From Flavobacterium sp. CECT 9288 (GTDB lineage: Bacteria; Bacteroidota; Bacteroidia; Flavobacteriales; Flavobacteriaceae), in the NCBI RefSeq assembly GCF_918731615.1, contig NZ_OU957226.1, positions 1,364,001 to 1,428,000 on the forward strand: a stretch of DNA of 64,000 bases, written 5' to 3'. Below, in pieces: positions 14,728 through 25,887 of this stretch. Positions within the stretch are counted from its first letter, which is position 1, and each line of letters begins with the position of its first letter. Both the position numbers and the translations under genes were made by a program. Below the pieces are notes generated by a model, which made no database searches, was not told the origin of the DNA, and saw only the letters and a program-made list of their open reading frames with translations.

Positions 14728-17178
14728 ATGTTTTTTGTTGAAGTAATCTTACCGCTTTCCTTAGCTAAAACCTTTACATACGCCGTAACTGAAGTTGAAT
14801 TCCATTTTTTAAAAAAGGGAATGCGAGTTGCGGTACCGTTTGGTAAAAGTAAAGTTTATACGGCACTTGTTATTGAAATTCATCAAAACAAACCATCCTT
14901 ATACGAAGCAAAGGAAATCAGTCAAATTCTTGATGAAACTCCTATTGTAACTGAAATTCAAATTCAGCATTGGCAATGGATCGCATCTTATTATATGTGT
15001 GCTATTGGAGATGTATACAGGGGAGCATTACCAAGTGCTTTGCTTCTAGAGAGTGAAACTGTTATTTCTCAAAAAAGCAATTCTTTTGTTGATTCAAGTC
15101 AATTGTCTGATGAAGAATTTCTTGTTTACGAAGCACTTCAGCAACAAAGTTCTTTAAAAATTCAGGATATAATTTCTATCTTGAATAAAAAAAATATCTT
15201 TCCTGTTATTCAAAAATTAGTGGATAAAAATATTCTAGTTCTTCATGAAGAAGTTCAAGAAAATTACAAACCTAAGTTGGTTCGCTATGTTCGTTTGCAT
15301 CCTAAATTCGATTCGAATCAGGGATTGAATGAATTATTAGAAACTTTAAAAAATGCGGCAAAGCAAAGAGATGTTGTAATGTCTTATTTTCAAATAAGTG
15401 CAACCGAGAAAAAGCCTATTACTGTAAAAAAATTAATTGAAGTTAGCCATTCGTCTTCTGTAATTGTTAAGGCATTAATTGAGAAAGAGATTTTTGAAGA
15501 TTATTATTTGCAACAAGACAGAGTGGTTTTTGAGGGCAAATTGACTGAGGATTTGCTAGAATTAAATACGTATCAGCAGCTTGCATTAAGTGAAATTAAA
15601 GCTGATTTTTCTACTAAAGAGGTGTGTTTGTTGCATGGGGTAACTTCTAGCGGTAAAACAGAAATTTACATAAAGCTCATAGAAGAATACCTAGAATTAG
15701 GAAGTCAAATATTGTATCTACTTCCAGAGATAGCCTTGACGACTCAATTAGTAGGTAGACTAAGAGCTTATTTTGGTAATAAGGTGGCTGTTTTTCATTC
15801 GAAATATAATAACAATGAACGTATTGAGGTTTGGAATCAAGTTTTACAAAAATCAGATAAAGCGCAAGTTGTAATAGGAGCCAGGTCGGCTTTGTTTTTA
15901 CCTTTTCAAAATTTAGGATTACTAATTGTTGATGAAGAACATGAACAAACCTTTAAACAAGTTGATCCTGCACCACGTTATCATGCCCGTGATGCAGCTA
16001 TAGTTTTGGCTAAAGCCCATAAAGCTAAGGTTTTATTAGGATCTGCTACTCCAAGTATAGAGACGTATTACAATGCTAAATCAGGTAAGTTTGGACTGGT
16101 AGAACTTAGTCAGCGTCATGGAAATGTGATGATGCCACAAATAGAATTAGTTGATTTAAAAGATAAGTATTTCAGAAAGAAAATGAACGGCCATTTTAGT
16201 GATGATCTTATTCAATCTATTACGGATGCGCTAGTTTTAGGCGAGCAAGTTATTTTGTTTCAAAATAGGAGAGGGTATTCTCCTGTAATGGAGTGCATTA
16301 CGTGTGGGCATGTGCCTCATTGCCAGCAGTGTGATGTAAGTTTGACATTTCATAAGAATAAGAATCAATTGCGCTGTCATTACTGTGGCTATAGTATGGC
16401 TAAGCCTACAAATTGTCATGCTTGTTCAAGCTTGGATTTGATTACTAAAGGGTTTGGAACGGAACAAATAGAACAAGAATTAGCTGTTTTGTTTCCAAAT
16501 TCAAAAATAGGTAGGATGGATCAAGATACTACAAGAGGGAAATTTGGTTTTGAAAAAATTATCGATAGTTTTAAAAATAGAGAAATCGATATTTTAGTTG
16601 GTACTCAAATGCTTGCCAAAGGGTTGGATTTTGATAATGTTACTTTAGTTGGGATTTTGAACGCTGATAATATGTTATTTCATCCAGATTTTAGGGCATT
16701 TGAAAGAAGTTTCCAGATGATGACTCAAGTTTCAGGACGTGCAGGACGATCTGTAAAACAAGGTAAAGTAATTATTCAAACCTATAATCCCAATCACAAT
16801 ACAATACAACAGGTAACTCATAATGATTACAACGGAATGTATCAGGAACAACTGTATGACCGTCAAATTTATAAATACCCGCCTTATTTTAAGTTAATCA
16901 AGATAACACTTAAACAGCGTAATTATGACAAAGTTAACGAAGGTTCAGCTTGGTTGTATCAGGTATTAAGTCAAAATTTGAATATGCCAGTATTAGGGCC
17001 AGAGGAACCTGCAATAAGTAGAATTAGGAATGAATATATACGTACGATACTTATTAAAATTCCGAATACTACATCTCTAGTAAACACAAAAAAAACTATC
17101 CATAAAATAATGAATAGTTTTGAGACTGTTGCGCAATTTAGAGCGATTAAAGTAATTTTAAATGTTGACTACTATTAA
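14728..17178 (+). CDS. priA: Primosomal protein N' (replication restart helicase PriA)
   Basis: An 816-residue superfamily 2 DNA helicase that reloads the replisome at collapsed forks. Walker A is GVTSSGKTEIY (about residue 306), the DEAH-type box is DEEHEQTF, and the eight zinc-binding cysteines are visible from CITCGHVPHCQQC to CHYCGY and CHACSS. The N-terminal 3'-DNA-binding domain starts FFVEVILPLSLAKTFTYAV. The length is typical for Bacteroidota. Neighbours are unrelated; the LytTR gene converges from downstream with a 12-base gap. Confidence 0.96.
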   Translation: MFFVEVILPLSLAKTFTYAVTEVEFHFLKKGMRVAVPFGKSKVYTALVIEIHQNKPSLYEAKEISQILDETPIVTEIQIQHWQWIASYYMCAIGDVYRGALPSALLLESETVISQKSNSFVDSSQLSDEEFLVYEALQQQSSLKIQDIISILNKKNIFPVIQKLVDKNILVLHEEVQENYKPKLVRYVRLHPKFDSNQGLNELLETLKNAAKQRDVVMSYFQISATEKKPITVKKLIEVSHSSSVIVKALIEKEIFEDYYLQQDRVVFEGKLTEDLLELNTYQQLALSEIKADFSTKEVCLLHGVTSSGKTEIYIKLIEEYLELGSQILYLLPEIALTTQLVGRLRAYFGNKVAVFHSKYNNNERIEVWNQVLQKSDKAQVVIGARSALFLPFQNLGLLIVDEEHEQTFKQVDPAPRYHARDAAIVLAKAHKAKVLLGSATPSIETYYNAKSGKFGLVELSQRHGNVMMPQIELVDLKDKYFRKKMNGHFSDDLIQSITDALVLGEQVILFQNRRGYSPVMECITCGHVPHCQQCDVSLTFHKNKNQLRCHYCGYSMAKPTNCHACSSLDLITKGFGTEQIEQELAVLFPNSKIGRMDQDTTRGKFGFEKIIDSFKNREIDILVGTQMLAKGLDFDNVTLVGILNADNMLFHPDFRAFERSFQMMTQVSGRAGRSVKQGKVIIQTYNPNHNTIQQVTHNDYNGMYQEQLYDRQIYKYPPYFKLIKITLKQRNYDKVNEGSAWLYQVLSQNLNMPVLGPEEPAISRIRNEYIRTILIKIPNTTSLVNTKKTIHKIMNSFETVAQFRAIKVILNVDYY

Positions 17179-17190
17179 TAGTATAATGAT

Positions 17191-17886
17191 TTAGGTAAAA
17201 GATAAAGCTTTTACTAAATCCTCTTTTTTATGACGACTTAATGGAATTTTAGTTGATCCTATTTCAGCAAACTTGCTGTTAAATCGTTCTACTTTGTCTA
17301 TATTGATAATATATGATTTATGTACGCGAACAAATTTATCTTTGGGTAAATCGTTTTCAAAAGCTTTCATAGTAGAGAGAACTAAATTACTGTCGTCTTC
17401 TGTAACTACTTTTACATAATCTCCAAAGGCTTCGATCCATTTAATCTTAGAAGTAAAAATTTTAAGTTTTTTTAGATTACTTTTTATGAATATATGTTCT
17501 CCTTCTTCTTCCTTGTTTTCTTTCTTTAATTGGTAATTGTCAATTGCTCTTTTAACTGCTGCATTAAAACGGTCTATTGCAATTGGTTTTTGAAGATAAT
17601 CCGTAGCATCATAATCAAATGCTTTCATGGCATACTCTGCTTTTGATGTAATGAAAACGATTTGTGGTTTCGTTTTTAAACCATCTAAAAAATCAAACCC
17701 ACTGATTACAGGCATTTCAATGTCTAAGAATATAAGGTCAACATCATGGATAGACATATAATTTTTAGCCTCAATAGCATTAGAGAAATCTCCAAGAAGA
17801 TTAAGATTTTGATGGTTATTTACTAACTTTGCGATAATCATTCTTTGTATAGAACTATCATCAACTACTACACAATTTAATTTCAT
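17191..17886 (-). CDS. LytTR-type response regulator
   Basis: A 231-residue regulator: receiver domain (1-120) with DD at 9-10, phospho-acceptor D55 in IFLDIEMP and the conserved lysine in LQKPI, then a LytTR DNA-binding domain (about 130-231) with KIKWIEAFGDYVKV and the FVRVHKSYIIN motif. LytTR regulators in Bacteroidota usually pair with a membrane-bound YpdA/LytS-type kinase, but none is adjacent, so this is an orphan. It sits between priA and the rpsF promoter, both on the other strand. Confidence 0.93.
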   Translation of the reverse strand: MKLNCVVVDDSSIQRMIIAKLVNNHQNLNLLGDFSNAIEAKNYMSIHDVDLIFLDIEMPVISGFDFLDGLKTKPQIVFITSKAEYAMKAFDYDATDYLQKPIAIDRFNAAVKRAIDNYQLKKENKEEEGEHIFIKSNLKKLKIFTSKIKWIEAFGDYVKVVTEDDSNLVLSTMKAFENDLPKDKFVRVHKSYIINIDKVERFNSKFAEIGSTKIPLSRHKKEDLVKALSFT

Positions 17887-18012
17887 AATAAAGTTTTATT
17901 TATTAGATCGTGTAAATATACTACTTTTAATTTAAGTTGTTTCAATTAAACGGATTTTTTTACTTTACGTCGATAAAAACAATAAAAATGTTTTTTTATT
18001 TAAATTTTTTAT

Positions 18013-18020
18013 TACTTTTG
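18013..18020 (+). promoter_or_regulatory. Putative -7 element of the rpsF-rpsR-rplI operon
   Basis: TACTTTTG followed by CACCC, a full match to TAnnTTTG and typical in my recollection of flavobacterial ribosomal-protein promoters. The ATG is 28 bases downstream. The -33 region is T-rich with no clear TTTG. Confidence 0.6.
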
Positions 18021-18048
18021 CACCCAAATTAACAATAAATATATTTTT

Positions 18049-18390
18049 ATGAATCATTATGAAACTGTTTTCATTTTAAATCCCGTTTTATCTGAAGTTC
18101 AGGTAAAGGAAACAGTAAGCAAATTTGAAGATTTTCTTACTAGTAGAGGTGCTGAAATGGTGTCTAAAGAAGACTGGGGTCTTAAAAAAATGGCTTACGA
18201 AATTCAAAACAAGAAAAGTGGTTTTTACCATTTATTCGAGTTCAAAGTAGCTGGTGAGGTTCTTATCGCTTTTGAAACTGAATTTAGACGTGACGAAAGA
18301 GTAATGCGTTTCTTGACTGTAAGTCTTGATAAACATGCTATTTCATGGGCTGAGAGAAGAAGAACTAAATTAAAATCTACAAAAGCTTAA
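18049..18390 (+). CDS. rpsF: 30S ribosomal protein S6
   Basis: A 113-residue S6 protein starting [19 protein letters not shown], with the family motif [23 protein letters not shown] and DERVMRF. S6 dimerises with S18 on the platform of the small subunit. It opens a three-gene ribosomal operon; rpsR follows after 5 bases. Unlike many bacteria, no ssb gene lies between rpsF and rpsR, as is usual in this phylum. Confidence 0.98.
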   Translation: MNHYETVFILNPVLSEVQVKETVSKFEDFLTSRGAEMVSKEDWGLKKMAYEIQNKKSGFYHLFEFKVAGEVLIAFETEFRRDERVMRFLTVSLDKHAISWAERRRTKLKSTKA

Positions 18391-18395
18391 TTATT

Positions 18396-18692
18396 ATGGC
18401 AACATTACAACAATCGGCTTCAGGAAAAAAAGACGGAGATATTAGATATTTAACGCCTTTGAACATAGAAACTAACAAAACTAAAAAGTATTGTCGTTTC
18501 AAAAAATCAGGAATCAAATATATTGATTATAAAGATGCTGATTTCTTATTGAAATTTGTTAATGAGCAAGGTAAAATTTTACCACGTCGTTTAACAGGAA
18601 CTTCATTAAAATACCAAAGAAAAGTTTCAGTTGCTGTGAAAAGAGCACGTCACATTGCTTTGATGCCTTACGTGGCGGATTTACTTAAATAA
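18396..18692 (+). CDS. rpsR: 30S ribosomal protein S18
   Basis: A 98-residue S18 with the core [26 protein letters not shown] and [12 protein letters not shown]. The N-terminal 20 residues are an extension typical of Bacteroidota S18. The signature CRFKKSG retains one cysteine, not a zinc-binding set. It is the second gene of the rpsF operon and binds S6 in the platform. Confidence 0.98.
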   Translation: MATLQQSASGKKDGDIRYLTPLNIETNKTKKYCRFKKSGIKYIDYKDADFLLKFVNEQGKILPRRLTGTSLKYQRKVSVAVKRARHIALMPYVADLLK

Positions 18693-18756
18693 TATTAAAA
18701 CTCAGTTGTTGGTTTTCTAATCATGAAACCTAACTTCTATAATAAAGGACAACAAC

Positions 18757-19197
18757 ATGGAACTTATTTTAAAACAAGATGTTCAAAATTTAGGATTTAA
18801 AGATGATGTAGTAACTGTAAAAAACGGTTATGGTCGTAATTATTTAATTCCACAAGGATTTGCTCAATTAGCTACTTCATCTGCAAAGAAAGTATTAGCT
18901 GAAAACTTAAAGCAAAGAGCTCACAAAGAAGCTAAAGTAGTTGCTGATGCAAAAGCATTAGGTGAAGCTTTAAAAGCTATCGAAATTAAAATATTTGCTA
19001 AAGCAGGTGGTGAAAAATTATTTGGTTCTATCACTAATATTGACATTGCTGAAGCATTAGCAAAAGGTGGTCAAACTATTGATAGAAAATTTATCACTAG
19101 CGGTATCGTTAAACGTACAGGTAAATACAATGCAAGTGTTCGTTTACACAGAGATGTTATAGTTGAATTAGACTATGAAATCGTTGCAGAAAAATAG
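18757..19197 (+). CDS. rplI: 50S ribosomal protein L9
   Basis: A 146-residue L9 protein: MELILKQDVQNLGFKDDVVTVKNGYGRNYLIPQG is the N-terminal rRNA-binding domain, then a long connecting helix (about 41-75) and the C-terminal domain with KLFGSIT. L9 helps keep the reading frame on the large subunit. It is the last gene of the operon, 64 bases after rpsR, and is followed by a strong terminator. Confidence 0.98.
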   Translation: MELILKQDVQNLGFKDDVVTVKNGYGRNYLIPQGFAQLATSSAKKVLAENLKQRAHKEAKVVADAKALGEALKAIEIKIFAKAGGEKLFGSITNIDIAEALAKGGQTIDRKFITSGIVKRTGKYNASVRLHRDVIVELDYEIVAEK

Positions 19198-19228
19198 AAT
19201 TTTCTTAACTTTTTGTTAAAGAAATAGT

Positions 19229-19257
19229 AAAATCACTCTTCGGAGTGATTTTTTTTT
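19229..19257 (+). terminator. Terminator of the rpsF operon with a C(UUCG)G tetraloop
   Basis: AAAATCACTC (19229-19238), loop TTCG, GAGTGATTTT (19243-19252), then more T's. The C-UUCG-G closing pair makes an unusually stable hairpin. Confidence 0.9.
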
Positions 19258-19260
19258 GCT

Positions 19261-19268
19261 TAATTTTG
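19261..19268 (+). promoter_or_regulatory. Putative -7 element of the Oar-like receptor gene
   Basis: TAATTTTG, a full match to TAnnTTTG, 29 bases before the ATG at 19298. It follows the rplI terminator at once, so the -33 region would overlap the terminator T-run. Confidence 0.5.
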
Positions 19269-19297
19269 TGGCACAAATAACACACACAATTAAACAA

Positions 19298-22200
19298 ATG
19301 AAAAAAATTATTACACTACTTCTGATTTTTTGTAGTTCTGTTACCATGTTGGGACAAACTACAACATCAAGTATTAAAGGAATTGTAAAAAGTTCAGCGG
19401 GTGAAACATTACCAGGCGCAACTATTCTAGCAATTCATACTCCTACAGGATCCAAATACTCTGGAGTTTCAAATGTAGATGGTAGGTACAATATGCTAAA
19501 TATGCGTATTGGTGGGCCTTACAAAATTACTATTTCCTTTGTAGGTTATGAATCTCAGGTTTACAATGAAGTATATTTAGAGTTGGGTAAAGCATTAATT
19601 TTAGATGCGCAACTAAGCGACGTGAGTCAACAACTTAGCGAGGTAAAAGTTACAGGTTCTAAAAACAAAGTATTTGGTAATGGAAGAACAGGTGCCGAAA
19701 CTACCATTGGTAGAAAAGAATTAACTGCGTTACCTACTATTTCTAGATCAGCTGATGATTTTACCCGTTTAGAACCATCTGCAAGTGGAGGTTCTTTTGG
19801 AGGACGTAATGATCAATACAACAGTTACTCTTTAAATGGAGCCGTTTTTAACAATCCTTTCGGATTAGATGCTGCTACTCCTGGAGGACAAACTGGTTCG
19901 CAACCTATTTCATTGGATGCAATTGAACAAATTCAGGTTGCTACAGCGCCTTATGATGTAACTTTATCTGGTTTTACAGGTGCATCTGTAAATGCAGTTA
20001 CTAAATCAGGTACCAATGAATTTCATGGTACTGCTTATGCTTTCTTTAGAAATCAAGATCTAACAGGAAGTAAAATAAAAGGACAAGATATATTTGTTCC
20101 TTCTTTAGAACAAACGCAAGCTGGATTTAGCTTTGGAGGCCCATTAGTAAAAGATAAGTTGTTTTTCTTTGCTAATTATGAAATCGATAAGCGTAGTGAC
20201 TTAGGATCCAATTTTGTTGCTAATAATGGTGATGGTGTTACAGGTGTAAATGAATCCAGAGTTTTAGAATCTGATTTGGTTGCAGTATCAGCTGCTTTAG
20301 GTAGATTGGGTTATAACACTGGTGCTTACCAAGGTTTTAAACATAATACCAATTCTAATAAAGGTATCGTAAAATTAGATTGGAACATTAATGACAACAA
20401 TAAATTGGCTGTTATTTACAACTTTTTGAATGCTGCAAAAGACAAACCAGCGCATCCATCAGCTTTAGGATTTAGAGGTCCAGATGTAAATACACTACAA
20501 TTCGAAAAATCTGGATATCAAATTAACAATGAATTAAGATCTTTTTTAGTTGAGTTAAACTCCAAAATAAGCGAAACTGTTTCTAATAAATTACAAGCGG
20601 GTTATACTCATTTTAATGATTTTAGAGATCCTTTTTCTGAGCCAGCTCCAGTAATTAATATTCAGAGTAATGGTTCAAATTACATTATTGCTGGTCACGA
20701 ACCTTTTTCGATCAACAATACTCTAGATCAAAAAGTGCTTCAAATTACAAACAATTTAAGTTATACAGCAGGTAAGCATGCTTTTACTTTTGGTGCTTCT
20801 TTTGAGAAATATCAATTTGAAAATTCATTTAATTTGGCTGGATATGATAAATTTCGTAATCAAGTAACTGATCCTATTCCATATTATGGTACATTTAATT
20901 CTTATTCAAGCGTTGCCGCTTTTTTGGCAGATGCTGCTAATCCAGAGGCATTAAGTTCGTTGAAACAAAATATGAAACATGCTCAAGACACTTACGTATT
21001 AAGAAATTCGTTTGCTGTTGGAGCAGATAATGGATGGAAATTAGCTGAGCTTAATGTGGGTCAAGCTGCATTATATGCTCAAGATGATTGGAATATTACC
21101 GATAATTTCAAACTTTCATTAGGATTAAGAGTTGATAAACCGTTGTATTTTGATACTTCTGATTTAATTCAAAAATACATAGACACTCAAAACGGAGCTA
21201 CAAGAAATAATAGTGTTTTGTATTATAATCCTAAAACGAAGGCTGATGAAACATTAATTTCAACTACATTACCAACAGATAAATTACTTTGGTCACCAAG
21301 AATGGGTTTCAATTGGGATGTTAAAGGAGATAAAACTACACAATTGCGTGGTGGTTCAGGTATATTTACTGGAAAATTACCATTTGTATGGTTAGGAAAT
21401 CAAGTGAGTGGTGCTGATGATGGTTTCTTTCAAATTATGGATAAAAATTTTAAGTGGCCTCAAGTATGGAGATCAAGTTTAGGTTTAGATCACCGTTTCA
21501 AAAACAATTATATTGCAACTTTTGATATGTCTTACAACAAAGATATCAACGGTGTTCATGTGCAAAACTGGGGTTTAAGAACTCCATCTGGAATTCTTGC
21601 GGGTGTTGATAAAAGAGTAATTTACAATGCTACAGACAAAGGCGCTAATAACGCTTATGTAATGACTAATTCTAATAAAGGATATGTTTTAAACACATCA
21701 TTTAAGTTGCAAAAAAACTTTGATAACGGTTTATTTGCCAGTTTAGCTTATAATTATTTAATAGCTAAAGATGTAAACTCTATTGAAGCTGAAATCACGG
21801 GTGATGCATTTGCATTTAATCCAGCTTTGGGTAATGTAAATGATGCCGTTTTGTCTAATTCAAAATACGGAGATACGCACCGTTTTATTGGTGTAGCATC
21901 TAAGAAATGGAAATACGGTTCGAAAAGCAAGTGGGCAACTACTGTTTCAACATTTTTTGAATATGCACAGGGTGGTCGTTTTAATTATATATATGGAGGT
22001 GATATTAACAATGACGGTTCTGTTAATAATGATTTAATTTATGTGCCTACGACGGCTGAAATTGGAGCTATGACATTTAGTGGAGCTGGACAAGGTGCAG
22101 CATTTGATGCTTTCATCAACCAAGATAAATATTTAAGTGAAAGAAGAGGTCAATACGCTGAGCGTTATGGAGCATTAGCGCCATGGAGAGGAAAATGGGA

Positions 22201-22483
22201 TATGAAATTAATCCAGGATTATAATTTTAAACCTTCTTCAAGTTCAGATAAAACAAATACAATACAGTTTAGTGTTGATATCTTAAATGTTGGAAATTTA
22301 TTAAATTCTGATTGGGGATTAGTACAAGTTCCTACAAGTATACAACCAATAGGAGTTTCTGTTGATCAAAACACAAAAGAGCCTACTTATACTTTTAATG
22401 GAACACAAACTAAAACGTTCAATTACGATGCTAGTTTATTATCAAGATGGCAAGCACAGTTTGGAATTAGATATATTTTCTAG
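19298..22483 (+). CDS. Oar-like TonB-dependent outer-membrane receptor with carboxypeptidase-regulatory-like domain
   Basis: A 1061-residue outer-membrane protein. A signal peptide (MKKIITLLLIFCSSVTMLGQ) precedes a carboxypeptidase-regulatory-like beta domain (about 25-105, with GEXLPGATI), a plug domain, and a long barrel ending in WQAQFGIRYIF. The segment GFTGASVNAVTKSGTNEFHG is the hallmark of the Oar-like group rather than SusC, and no susD follows. Such receptors move large substrates or proteins across the outer membrane using TonB; the substrate is unknown. The ATG at 19298 gives the signal peptide; the earlier frame start at 19256 lies in the terminator/promoter region. Confidence 0.88.
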   Translation: MKKIITLLLIFCSSVTMLGQTTTSSIKGIVKSSAGETLPGATILAIHTPTGSKYSGVSNVDGRYNMLNMRIGGPYKITISFVGYESQVYNEVYLELGKALILDAQLSDVSQQLSEVKVTGSKNKVFGNGRTGAETTIGRKELTALPTISRSADDFTRLEPSASGGSFGGRNDQYNSYSLNGAVFNNPFGLDAATPGGQTGSQPISLDAIEQIQVATAPYDVTLSGFTGASVNAVTKSGTNEFHGTAYAFFRNQDLTGSKIKGQDIFVPSLEQTQAGFSFGGPLVKDKLFFFANYEIDKRSDLGSNFVANNGDGVTGVNESRVLESDLVAVSAALGRLGYNTGAYQGFKHNTNSNKGIVKLDWNINDNNKLAVIYNFLNAAKDKPAHPSALGFRGPDVNTLQFEKSGYQINNELRSFLVELNSKISETVSNKLQAGYTHFNDFRDPFSEPAPVINIQSNGSNYIIAGHEPFSINNTLDQKVLQITNNLSYTAGKHAFTFGASFEKYQFENSFNLAGYDKFRNQVTDPIPYYGTFNSYSSVAAFLADAANPEALSSLKQNMKHAQDTYVLRNSFAVGADNGWKLAELNVGQAALYAQDDWNITDNFKLSLGLRVDKPLYFDTSDLIQKYIDTQNGATRNNSVLYYNPKTKADETLISTTLPTDKLLWSPRMGFNWDVKGDKTTQLRGGSGIFTGKLPFVWLGNQVSGADDGFFQIMDKNFKWPQVWRSSLGLDHRFKNNYIATFDMSYNKDINGVHVQNWGLRTPSGILAGVDKRVIYNATDKGANNAYVMTNSNKGYVLNTSFKLQKNFDNGLFASLAYNYLIAKDVNSIEAEITGDAFAFNPALGNVNDAVLSNSKYGDTHRFIGVASKKWKYGSKSKWATTVSTFFEYAQGGRFNYIYGGDINNDGSVNNDLIYVPTTAEIGAMTFSGAGQGAAFDAFINQDKYLSERRGQYAERYGALAPWRGKWDMKLIQDYNFKPSSSSDKTNTIQFSVDILNVGNLLNSDWGLVQVPTSIQPIGVSVDQNTKEPTYTFNGTQTKTFNYDASLLSRWQAQFGIRYIF

Positions 22484-22502
22484 TCTATTTAGAAATTAAT
22501 TG

Positions 22503-22532
22503 AAAGCCTTCTTGAAAAAGAAGGCTTTTTTT
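22503..22532 (+). terminator. Terminator of the Oar-like receptor gene
   Basis: AAAGCCTTCTT (22503-22513), loop GAAA, AAGAAGGCTTT (22518-22528), then T's: an 11-bp stem with a GNRA loop, 20 bases after the stop. Confidence 0.88.
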
Positions 22533-22544
22533 ATGATTAAGTTT

Positions 22545-22552
22545 TAAATTTG
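22545..22552 (+). promoter_or_regulatory. Putative -7 element of the DUF6495 gene
   Basis: TAAATTTG, matching TAnnTTTG, 51 bases before the ATG at 22604. Distance and sequence are plausible; no -33 element is evident. Confidence 0.4.
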
Positions 22553-22603
22553 CATTCGCAAAAAAGCATTTTTGAATTATAATTTTAGATTAACAATTAT
22601 ACA

Positions 22604-23077
22604 ATGAAATATACTCGATTGACCAAAGAGCAGTTTGAAGAACTGACGCAAGAATTTACAAATTTTCTAGCCACTCAAGCTATTGATAAAGCAGAGTGGG
22701 ATAAAATTAAAGCTGAAAAACCAGAAGTGGCTGAACAAGAATTGGATGTTTTTTCCGATTTGATTTGGGAAGGTGTACTTTCTAAAGCTACTTATTTAGA
22801 ACATTTTTCTAAAAATCATATTTTTCTTTTTCACTGTTTTGATACACATGTACAATCTATTGTTTTAAAGTCTCTAGTTCCAGAAGTTGATTTTTTAACT
22901 CGTGAGGGATTGCAATGGCTTAGTGACAATATGTTTACGGATACCATTGAAATGAAAGTGGGTAAAAAAGAATTTACTGAGGAACGCAACTCTTCAATTT
23001 TTGAATTGATTCAACAAGGTTCTTTTTTAAGTGACGGTCAATTATACCAACAAATAAATACAATTATAGCTTCTTAA
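22604..23077 (+). CDS. DUF6495 family protein
   Basis: A 157-residue, acidic, mainly helical cytoplasmic protein without signal peptide or membrane segment. The start MKYTRLTKEQFEELTQEFTNFL and the block KPEVAEQELDVFSDLIWEGVL match what I remember as DUF6495, a family largely confined to Flavobacteriia. Function is unknown. A strong hairpin separates it from ligA, so the two are probably separate transcripts. Confidence 0.75.
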   Translation: MKYTRLTKEQFEELTQEFTNFLATQAIDKAEWDKIKAEKPEVAEQELDVFSDLIWEGVLSKATYLEHFSKNHIFLFHCFDTHVQSIVLKSLVPEVDFLTREGLQWLSDNMFTDTIEMKVGKKEFTEERNSSIFELIQQGSFLSDGQLYQQINTIIAS

Positions 23078-23096
23078 ATGTATTGCTGATTATTTT

Positions 23097-25153
<2,057 letters not shown>

Positions 25154-25154
25154 A

Positions 25155-25859
25155 ATGAAAATTTATAATGTTAAAAGTAGTTTGATCGAAAAGGCATTAA
25201 TAGCTTTTATGTTTGTATTTACATTAATTGAGGTTATTGCAGAATTGTCATCTTTTGAACCGATACTTTTTGCATTTAAACCTTTGATAGCGCTTTTGAT
25301 TTTAATCTTATATTTAATTACTTCAAAAGTTAGAAATACACTTTTTATTTCAGCTAGTATTTTTTTATTTATTGTGAGTGTTTTGTTAATACCTAATTCA
25401 TCTTATTTTTCCCTTGCAGCGCTAGCGGGTTATATTATACATAGGTCATTACTTATAACTTATATTATAAAAATAAATAAAGTGAAAGATTTTATTCCAG
25501 TGGTAATAGCAATTATCCCCACTTTATTTATTTTTTCTTACCTACTTTCAATTGCAGATGAAATCAACAGATCAAGTTTTTATGGAATAGTGGTTCAAAA
25601 CATTGTAATATCAATTATGGCTGGGCTTGTAATATCAAATTATTTTATGAATGATAACAACGATTCACCTTGGTTGTATATTTATGGACTCCTCTTTACG
25701 GCATTGTATTTCACGGTTTTTATTGAAAAATGTTTTTTGTCAACTTTTCCACCCACTTTTTTTAGACCGCTAGGAATGGTACTATATGTTAGTAGTTATT
25801 ATGCATTTTACAGATTTGTAATTGATACAGAAAATATTCATAAAGATAGAGTGCAATAG
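25155..25859 (+). CDS. Hypothetical polytopic membrane protein, possibly YhhN-related
   Basis: A 234-residue protein with about eight hydrophobic helices and no recognised catalytic motif. FAFKPLIALLILILYLI near residue 35 resembles the FLKPLLLPF start of the lysoplasmalogenase at 872-1543, and the helix number is the same, but the acidic residues of YhhN are not visible in the equivalent places. It may be a divergent, non-catalytic relative. The gene begins 1 base after ligA and is probably co-transcribed. The function is not known. Confidence 0.7.
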   Translation: MKIYNVKSSLIEKALIAFMFVFTLIEVIAELSSFEPILFAFKPLIALLILILYLITSKVRNTLFISASIFLFIVSVLLIPNSSYFSLAALAGYIIHRSLLITYIIKINKVKDFIPVVIAIIPTLFIFSYLLSIADEINRSSFYGIVVQNIVISIMAGLVISNYFMNDNNDSPWLYIYGLLFTALYFTVFIEKCFLSTFPPTFFRPLGMVLYVSSYYAFYRFVIDTENIHKDRVQ

Positions 25860-25887
25860 TTAGTCTTTTTTGAAATTAAAAGTATAG

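Noticed and set aside
18021..18048. S6:S18-binding leader RNA before rpsF
   Set aside because: The leader after the promoter-like site is under 30 bases, too short for the known structured motif, and no matching stem is visible.
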